Of a stretch of 11,278 bases of DNA, positions 6,626-11,278 are shown one piece after another (position 1 is the first letter of the stretch; every line of letters begins with the position of its first letter). Origin of the DNA: Neptuniibacter sp. (GTDB lineage: Bacteria; Pseudomonadota; Gammaproteobacteria; Pseudomonadales; Balneatricaceae); NCBI GenBank assembly GCA_024686055.1, contig JAIBDV010000054.1, positions 1 to 11,278 on the forward strand. The letters run 5' to 3'. The translations under genes and the position numbers were made by a program. The notes beneath the pieces are model-generated. The model had not been told where the DNA came from. It did not search any database and saw only the letters and a list, made by a program, of their open reading frames with translations.

Positions 6626-6638
6626 CTCCGAGTATAAA
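6611..6638 (+). promoter_or_regulatory. Candidate sigma-70 promoter for the nhaC-like gene
   Basis: TCGACC (6611-6616; 4 of 6 to TTGACA) and TATAAA (6633-6638; 5 of 6 to TATAAT) are 16 bp apart. The -35 would lie inside the stem of the preceding terminator. The site is suitably placed for the gene starting at 6680, but the -35 is weak. Confidence 0.4.
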
Positions 6639-6649
6639 AACAACGAAGT

Positions 6650-6663
6650 GGCGGATGACCGCC
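6650..6663 (+). other. Short hairpin just before the nhaC ribosome binding site
   Basis: GGCGG and CCGCC form a 5-bp stem around ATGA, ending 3 nt before the GGGAG Shine-Dalgarno. It may affect translation initiation, but short GC palindromes are common. Confidence 0.3.
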
Positions 6664-6679
6664 CTCGGGAGCCTTTGAG

Positions 6680-8164
6680 ATGCAACAGGAAAATACCTCC
6701 GTTATACCTGCGCCGAGCCTGGCCGTGGCCCTGATACCGATTGTGCTGACGGTCGCGTTACTGGGCATTCAGATTTTTTACTATGATGATTTCACCCCGC
6801 ACATCGCTCTGGCGCTGGGTTTTGCGATTACGGCCCTGGTCGGCTGGGCGCAAGGCTATCGCTGGAAAGATATTGAAGCGGGCGCATTCCATGTACTGCA
6901 CGTGGCCATGCCATCCGTGGCGACCCTGATTGTGGTCGGCATGCTGGTAGCGAGCTGGATTGCCAGTGGCACCGTACCGATGCTGATTTACTACGGACTG
7001 GAGTTTATCGACCCCAGCTGGTTCCTTGCCGCGTCTATGCTGTTGTGCTCTGTAGTGTCGCTGTCGCTGGGTACCAGCTGGACCACGGTAGGCACCGTGG
7101 GCCTGGCACTGGTCGGCGTGGGCACGGCGTTTGGTATTCCAATTTACTGGACCGCGGGTGCTGTTGTCTCGGGTGCGTTTTTCGGCGATAAAATCTCGCC
7201 ACTGTCCGATACCACCAACCTGGCGGCAGCGGTGACGGAAACCAATGTGTTTGATCATATTCGTAATATGATGCCGACCACGGTTCCAGCCATGCTGATT
7301 GCGTTTTTGATTTACCTGTTTGTCGGCGCGCCTCAGGTAACGGATGTGGCACAGCTGGAACAGATTGCTCAGTACAAGGCTGGCCTGCTGGCCAATTTCG
7401 ATATGGGCCTGTTGCCCGTGCTGCCATTGCTGGTTGTGATGGCGCTAGCGTTCTTTAAAGTCTCACCGATTCCGGCACTGTTTACCGGTTTTGTGCTCGG
7501 TGCCCTGGTGGCAGCGGTGAACTACGGTTACAACTTCAACGAACTGCTGACCTTTGCCCACAGTGGTTTCAAAGTCAGCACTGAAAATGCCGAGCTGGAT
7601 AAACTGCTGAACCGTGGGGGCGTGTCGTCCATGACATGGACGGTAACGCTGATCATGTTTGCACTGGCCTTTGGCGGTGCACTGGAACGTACTCGCTGCC
7701 TTGAGGCTGTGGTAAACGCTATTCTGCGTCTGACCAGCGGTTTCCGTGGCCTGCAGACCAGCGCTATTGTGACCTCAACGGTGACCAACGTGGTATCGGG
7801 TGATGTGTACCTGTCGATTGCACTGCCTGGCCGTATGTATGGTCCTGACTATGATCGTCTGGGATACAGCCGTCTTAACCTGTCCCGTGCGATTGAAGAG
7901 GGCGGCACCCTGGTTTCACCGCTGATCCCATGGAATGCCGGTGGCGCGTTTGTAATGGGTGCACTGGGCCTGTCGGTGGGCGCGGGTGATTACAGCGCAC
8001 TGCTGTATGCACCGCTGGCCTTTGCCTGCTGGCTGTCTCCGGTGATCGGCATCTTCTATGCGCAGTTCGGGTTGTTCTCGCTGAAGGCTGAACCGAAAAA
8101 GGCTGAGGCAGGTGCGTCTGCAGCATTGTCAGCCCAGTCTGCTGAGGCCGTAGAACCACGATAA
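6680..8164 (+). CDS. NhaC-family Na+/H+ antiporter-type transporter
   Basis: This 494-aa polytopic inner-membrane protein belongs to the NhaC family of the ion transporter superfamily, whose members exchange Na+ and H+ and in some cases couple this to organic acids or amino acids (for example the malate-lactate antiporter MleN). Hydrophobic segments run through almost the whole protein, beginning about residue 13. Family motifs are WIASGTVPMLIYYG (93-106), SLGTSWTTVGTVG (129-141) and the highly conserved GDKISPLSDTTNLAA (169-183). In the second half there is VSPIPALFTGFVLG, VVSGDVYLSIALPGRMY and GTLVSPLIPWNAGGAFV. The last ~30 residues form an Ala/Glu/Lys-rich cytoplasmic-type tail. GGGAG (6667-6671) 8 nt upstream supports the ATG. 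It sits between an imine-reductase-type and an amino-acid-dehydrogenase-type gene, flanked by terminators on both sides. Its context suggests a role in uptake or exchange of the same amino acid, but simple Na+/H+ exchange is equally possible. Confidence 0.92.
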   Translation: MQQENTSVIPAPSLAVALIPIVLTVALLGIQIFYYDDFTPHIALALGFAITALVGWAQGYRWKDIEAGAFHVLHVAMPSVATLIVVGMLVASWIASGTVPMLIYYGLEFIDPSWFLAASMLLCSVVSLSLGTSWTTVGTVGLALVGVGTAFGIPIYWTAGAVVSGAFFGDKISPLSDTTNLAAAVTETNVFDHIRNMMPTTVPAMLIAFLIYLFVGAPQVTDVAQLEQIAQYKAGLLANFDMGLLPVLPLLVVMALAFFKVSPIPALFTGFVLGALVAAVNYGYNFNELLTFAHSGFKVSTENAELDKLLNRGGVSSMTWTVTLIMFALAFGGALERTRCLEAVVNAILRLTSGFRGLQTSAIVTSTVTNVVSGDVYLSIALPGRMYGPDYDRLGYSRLNLSRAIEEGGTLVSPLIPWNAGGAFVMGALGLSVGAGDYSALLYAPLAFACWLSPVIGIFYAQFGLFSLKAEPKKAEAGASAALSAQSAEAVEPR

Positions 8165-8177
8165 CCACGTTAATCTG

Positions 8178-8193
8178 AGCCCCGTCAGGGGCT
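8178..8193 (+). other. Small hairpin downstream of nhaC
   Basis: AGCCCC and GGGGCT form a 6-bp stem with a 4-nt loop, 13 nt after the NhaC stop. No T-tract follows, so alone it is not an intrinsic terminator; it may help with 3'-end stability alongside the next hairpin. Confidence 0.4.
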
Positions 8194-8202
8194 GTACCAG
8201 AC

Positions 8203-8242
8203 AAAGGCTGAGGACGGTAATTAATACCGGTCTCAGCCTTTT
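8203..8242 (+). terminator. Probable terminator after nhaC
   Basis: AAAGGCTGAG (8203-8212) pairs perfectly with CTCAGCCTTT (8232-8241). The apex carries a second stem, CGGTA with TACCG, around a 5-nt loop. Four T residues end the stem. The long stable structure supports termination, although the T-tract is short. It lies between the NhaC gene and the dehydrogenase gene. Confidence 0.7.
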
Positions 8243-8296
8243 CTGATTGGCGTTGTGAACAGTAATGAAACCGGAGTGAGCAGGAGAATCGGGACA

Positions 8297-9565
8297 ATGG
8301 AACATCATGCACAGCCAGGGCCGAAGGCAAACACTGTTGCCGTGATCGGAGCCGGTGTTGTCGGCCTCTGTACGGCACTGGAAGCACAGCGTTATGGCTA
8401 TCAGGTCACCTTGTTTGATCGTGATACGCCAGGTAAAGGTGCCTCGTTTGGCAATGCTGGCTATCTGGCGACTGAGCTGGTTGCGCCACTGGCGACGCCG
8501 AAAACTGTTGCCGGTGCCTTACCCATGCTGCTGAACCCCAACGGTCCACTGTCGTTGCCGTTGCGTTATCTGCACCGCAGCCTGCCCTGGCTGGCCCGCT
8601 TTGTTAAAGCGGCGCTGCCTGGGCAGGTGGCCCGAGGGCAGCAAGCGCTGACGCAATTGAATCAGCAGGCGGTAAAGGCCTGGCAGCAGTGTCTGGCTGA
8701 TATTGAGGCCAGCGAAATACTGGTCCAGTCGGGCTACCTGCTGGTCTGGGAATCTGAAAAACGGCTGGATGAAGCGCGCCGCCATGCGGACTGGCTGCGC
8801 GAGCAGGGCATTGAAACTGAACTGGTGCAGGGTGAACGGCTGGCGATGCTGGAACCTGAACTGGCCCCTGTGCTCAGCCATGCGCTGTACTTTGAACAGG
8901 CCTGCCAGGTGAGTGATCCATGGCATCTGTGCCAGCGGCTGGCAGCAGCCTTTCAGGCCCGTGGCGGGCACTTTATCCAGCAGCCGGTTGAACGACTGGA
9001 GCCGGGCGATAATTCGGTGACGGTACACAGCAAGGGTGAAGCATTGGGCTTTGATCAGGCGGTGGTCTGTGCCGGTGCCTGGAGTGCTCAGCTGTTACAG
9101 GGGCTGGGCATTAAGGTGCCACTGGAAGCGGAACGCGGTTACCACCTGACCTATGCGGCCGACGCGGTGCAGCTGAACCACACCATTGGTTCTGCCGAGC
9201 GGCGGATGGTGATGAGTGCGCTGGGCAGTGGTATCCGGGTGGTGGGGATGACGGAGTTTGGCGGCCTGACGCTGGCACCACTGGCGCGTGGTTTTCGTGC
9301 GTTAAGCCACCATGCTCAGGGGCTGTTTCCGGCACTATCGCGGCCTGAAGTGACCGCGTCGCAGTGGATGGGGCATCGGCCTACCTTGCCGGATTCTTTG
9401 CCGGTGATTGATCGCCACCCACAGCATTCGGGCCTGTTATTGTGCTTTGGCCATCAGCACCTGGGGTTAACGCAGGCGGCCGTCAGCGCACAGCTGGTGG
9501 TCAGCCTGATGCGACAGCAGGCACCTGAAATCGATACCCGACCGTTTCGCCTTGACCGCTTTTAA
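8297..9565 (+). CDS. DadA-like FAD-dependent D-amino acid dehydrogenase
   Basis: This 422-aa flavoprotein of the DAO/DadA family probably oxidises a D-amino acid or imino acid to the 2-oxo or cyclic imino acid, passing electrons to the respiratory chain at the inner membrane. It shows the N-terminal FAD dinucleotide-binding fold VAVIGAGVVGLCTALEA (14-30) with an acidic residue ending the second strand (Asp41), then GASFGNAGYLA (48-58), the second nucleotide-binding element QAVVCAGAWSAQLL (254-267), a substrate-side segment ERGYHLTY (279-286), and the C-terminal WMGHRPTLPDSLPVID and GHQHLGLTQAA. I prefer ATG 8297 (AGGAG at 8282-8286, 10 nt upstream) over the in-frame GTG at 8255, which lacks a Shine-Dalgarno and abuts the preceding terminator. 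Length fits the family (about 410-435). With the nearby imine reductase it could form a D- to L-amino acid conversion route. D-proline, D-hydroxyproline and D-lysine are candidate substrates by analogy; none is proven. Confidence 0.88.
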   Translation: MEHHAQPGPKANTVAVIGAGVVGLCTALEAQRYGYQVTLFDRDTPGKGASFGNAGYLATELVAPLATPKTVAGALPMLLNPNGPLSLPLRYLHRSLPWLARFVKAALPGQVARGQQALTQLNQQAVKAWQQCLADIEASEILVQSGYLLVWESEKRLDEARRHADWLREQGIETELVQGERLAMLEPELAPVLSHALYFEQACQVSDPWHLCQRLAAAFQARGGHFIQQPVERLEPGDNSVTVHSKGEALGFDQAVVCAGAWSAQLLQGLGIKVPLEAERGYHLTYAADAVQLNHTIGSAERRMVMSALGSGIRVVGMTEFGGLTLAPLARGFRALSHHAQGLFPALSRPEVTASQWMGHRPTLPDSLPVIDRHPQHSGLLLCFGHQHLGLTQAAVSAQLVVSLMRQQAPEIDTRPFRLDRF

Positions 9566-9589
9566 CGCCCCCGGCTGGATGGCCGATTG

Positions 9590-10492
9590 CTACTGCGCAG
9601 CATGGGACAGCAGCCACTGCTGGACCAGTTCCACCCCGGTTTTAGGACGCAGGGCGGGGGGCGGCTGCAGCATATAAAACAGCGACTCGGTGGTCAGGGC
9701 ATTATCCACCGGTCGCACCAGCAGGCCGCTGGCCAGGTAGTCATCCACCAGGTTGGCCCAGGCCAGTGCCAGCCCCTGGCCGTTGAGGGCCGACTGAATC
9801 ACCAGCGGGTAGTTGTTGATCTTCAGTCGGCGGGCATTTTCGGTGGGGGCGGGCAGGTCGCAGCCTTCAAACCAGTCGCGCCAGCTGAGCCAGTCTTCCC
9901 GTACTTCCAGTGACAGCAAGGTGCTGGTGGCCAGTTGCAGCGGGTCGGCAATCTGCGGATTTTTCTGCAGGTAGGCGGGGCTGCAGACGGGAAACACTGA
10001 CTCGCTGAACAACGGTGTGGCGCGCAGACCTTCCGGCGGCGTGCGGCAGTAGAACAGCGCCAGATCAAACTCGTTATGGCGAATATTGCGCAGCGACTCA
10101 ACCGCCAGAATACGCAGATCAACCTCCGGGTGTTGTTCCTGAAATTCGTTGAAACGGGGTAACAGCCAGAATGAGGCCATGGCATTGGTGGTGACCACAG
10201 TCACCTGCTGATCGCCCTGCCACTGCAGAATATCGCCGGTGGCCCCGGCCAGTTGCAACAGCGATTGCTGCACGTTGTCGTAGTAGTCGGCACCGGTGTC
10301 GGTCAGGCTAAGAGCCCGCTTATCGCGGATAAACAGTGCCCGGCCCAGGTAATCTTCCAGATGTCGCACCTGACGGCTGATCGCGCCCTGAGTCACGCTC
10401 AGTTCGTTGGCAGCACGGGTAAAACTCAGATGACGGGCGGCGGCTTCAAAGGCCACCAGGCTGTTCAGCGGTGGTAGTGGTCTGATTCGCAT
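9590..10492 (-). CDS. LysR-family transcriptional regulator (GcvA-like)
   Basis: This 300-aa LysR-type regulator has an N-terminal winged helix-turn-helix (about residues 8-66: LPPLNSLVAFEAAARHLSF, then TRAANELSVTQGAISRQVRH as the HTH core, and LFIRDKRALSLTDTG) and a C-terminal periplasmic-binding-protein-like effector domain (about 92-296). The opening PLPPLNSLVAFEAAARHLSF is characteristic of the GcvA-like branch, which often controls amino acid or glycine-related metabolism. A GAGG lies close before the ATG (10499-10496), a rather short spacing. It converges with the amino acid dehydrogenase gene, with only 24 nt between stops, and lies downstream of the BCCT transporter gene in the same direction (108-nt gap). 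It may regulate either neighbour, but there is no divergent promoter to assign a target. Effector unknown. Confidence 0.92.
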   Translation of the reverse strand: MRIRPLPPLNSLVAFEAAARHLSFTRAANELSVTQGAISRQVRHLEDYLGRALFIRDKRALSLTDTGADYYDNVQQSLLQLAGATGDILQWQGDQQVTVVTTNAMASFWLLPRFNEFQEQHPEVDLRILAVESLRNIRHNEFDLALFYCRTPPEGLRATPLFSESVFPVCSPAYLQKNPQIADPLQLATSTLLSLEVREDWLSWRDWFEGCDLPAPTENARRLKINNYPLVIQSALNGQGLALAWANLVDDYLASGLLVRPVDNALTTESLFYMLQPPPALRPKTGVELVQQWLLSHAAQ

Positions 10493-10522
10493 TGCCTCAC
10501 CCTAACGCAATGGCAGAAATGG

Positions 10523-10553
10523 CTGCGCCGCCAGAGAAGCTCCGGCGGCGCAG
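10523..10553 (-). other. Strong GC-rich hairpin between the BCCT and LysR genes
   Basis: CTGCGCCGCC (10523-10532) pairs perfectly with GGCGGCGCAG (10544-10553), with an extra 3-bp stem (GAG/CTC) in the loop. Neither strand has a T-tract after it, so it is not a classical intrinsic terminator. It lies about 30 nt upstream of the LysR start and about 50 nt after the BCCT stop. It could stabilise the BCCT message 3' end, act with Rho, or modulate lysR expression. Confidence 0.55.
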
Positions 10554-10600
10554 GGTATACGCTCCCATCAAGGCAGGAGCTTTCTATTAAAAACAGTAGC

Positions 10601-11278
10601 TTAGATGCCGCTGGCTGTCATCGGCTCAGGCTCGGGGCTGTCGTTTCCAGCAACGTTTTCCTCTTTTAAGGCACGTTGCACCGACACTGCCATCAGCATG
10701 ACCAGTACGGCGGCTGGCAGTGCGGCACAGATGGTGGCCGTCTGCACAGTTTTCAGCCCGCCTGCCCATAACAGACCTGAAGCGATGGCACCGATCACCA
10801 GGCCCCAGGCGACACGGCTGACTTGCGGTGGCTCCAGGCTGCCGCGCGAGCTGAGGGTAGAGATCACCAGGGTGCCGGAATCCGCTGAGGTGACGAAGTA
10901 GGTCACCAGCAACAGGGTGGCCAGCGCACTGAGGATCGTGCTGACACTGGCACCGGAGCTTTCTTCGATGGTGTCGAACAGGGTGAAGATTGCCAGCGTC
11001 GAATCTTTTTTGGTTGCCAGCAGAATCTCGCCACCTTTGAACGCTTCACCTCCGAGCTCAGCTGCATCACCACTGAGCTGTTGCTCAGCCACCATCGCCT
11101 GATGGGCGATACGGTCTTCGTGTTCGTAGTGGATAGCTGAGCCGCCGAAGGCTGCGATCCACAGGAAGCCGAACAGGGTCGGTGCAATCAGTGCGCCGCC
11201 GATCAGTTCACGGATGGTACGGCCACGGGAGATGCGCGCAATGAACATGCCGACAAACGGTGCCCAGGTCAGCCACCA
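10601..11278 (-). CDS. BCCT-family (betaine/choline/carnitine) transporter, C-terminal part
   Basis: These are the last 225 residues of a BCCT secondary transporter, an inner-membrane importer of quaternary ammonium compounds such as glycine betaine, choline or carnitine (some members take other zwitterions). The frame is open to the window edge, and the N-terminal half lies outside. The first visible residues, WWLTWAPFVGMFIARISRGR then TIREL, are the classic BCCT signature of the TM8 region. A further hallmark is TYFVTSADSGTLVISTLSS. Three to four hydrophobic segments follow (GALIAPTLFGFLWIAAFGG; TILSALATLLLVTYFVTSA; VAWGLVIGAIASGLLWAGG; ATICAALPAAVLVMLMAVSV), then a short hydrophilic tail ending MTASGI. 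Between FGGSA and AIFTLF there is a 47-residue acidic loop, longer than in BetP-like members. Substrate cannot be assigned from this part. It fits uptake of an osmolyte or carbon/nitrogen source in a salt-exposed bacterium. Confidence 0.93.
   Translation of the reverse strand, partial: WWLTWAPFVGMFIARISRGRTIRELIGGALIAPTLFGFLWIAAFGGSAIHYEHEDRIAHQAMVAEQQLSGDAAELGGEAFKGGEILLATKKDSTLAIFTLFDTIEESSGASVSTILSALATLLLVTYFVTSADSGTLVISTLSSRGSLEPPQVSRVAWGLVIGAIASGLLWAGGLKTVQTATICAALPAAVLVMLMAVSVQRALKEENVAGNDSPEPEPMTASGI

Noticed and set aside
8255..8296. GTG at 8255 as start of the DadA-like gene
   Set aside because: No Shine-Dalgarno precedes it, it lies 13 nt from the terminator, and the additional 14 residues are not family-like.

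Overview
The window looks like chromosomal DNA from a moderately GC-rich, probably marine or halotolerant gammaproteobacterium (Oceanospirillales- or Pseudomonas-like). This is inferred from protein character: a betaine/choline/carnitine-type transporter, an NhaC-family antiporter, a GcvA-like LysR regulator and an XRE-cupin regulator. There are no RNA genes, insertion sequences, phage genes or CRISPR arrays. Ten protein genes cover almost all of the sequence, and two are cut by the window edges.

Region 1 (1-2168) is the 3' end of a 2-oxo acid dehydrogenase operon. It holds the C-terminal part of the E1 beta subunit, then after a 1-nt gap a single-lipoyl-domain E2 acyltransferase, closed by a strong intrinsic terminator. 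No E3 gene follows.

Region 2 (2167-4700) is a divergent pair. On the minus strand lies a 551-aa protein with EF-hand-like aspartate-rich loops, starting at a TTG behind a perfect Shine-Dalgarno. Its leader carries a good match to a flagellar sigma-28 (FliA) promoter. On the plus strand is an XRE-cupin regulator (GTG start).

Region 3 (4703-10492) looks like a small amino-acid metabolism locus. An AraC-family regulator is divergent from an ornithine cyclodeaminase/mu-crystallin-family reductase. An NhaC-family transporter and a DadA-like FAD amino acid dehydrogenase follow, and a convergent GcvA-like LysR regulator closes it. Terminators separate the three enzyme/transporter genes, so they are probably individual transcription units. 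The enzymes fit a D-amino acid to cyclic imine to L-amino acid scheme (D-proline or D-lysine type), but the substrate is inference.

Region 4 (10493-11278) has a strong hairpin upstream of the LysR gene, then the C-terminal part of a BCCT transporter running off the right edge.

The observations most worth following are the sigma-28-like promoter before the calcium-binding-type protein, the loss of the ornithine-cyclodeaminase aspartate in the reductase, the 21-bp-spaced direct repeat between the AraC gene and the reductase, and a candidate promoter overlapping a terminator before nhaC. None of these amounts to a clearly new system on sequence alone.
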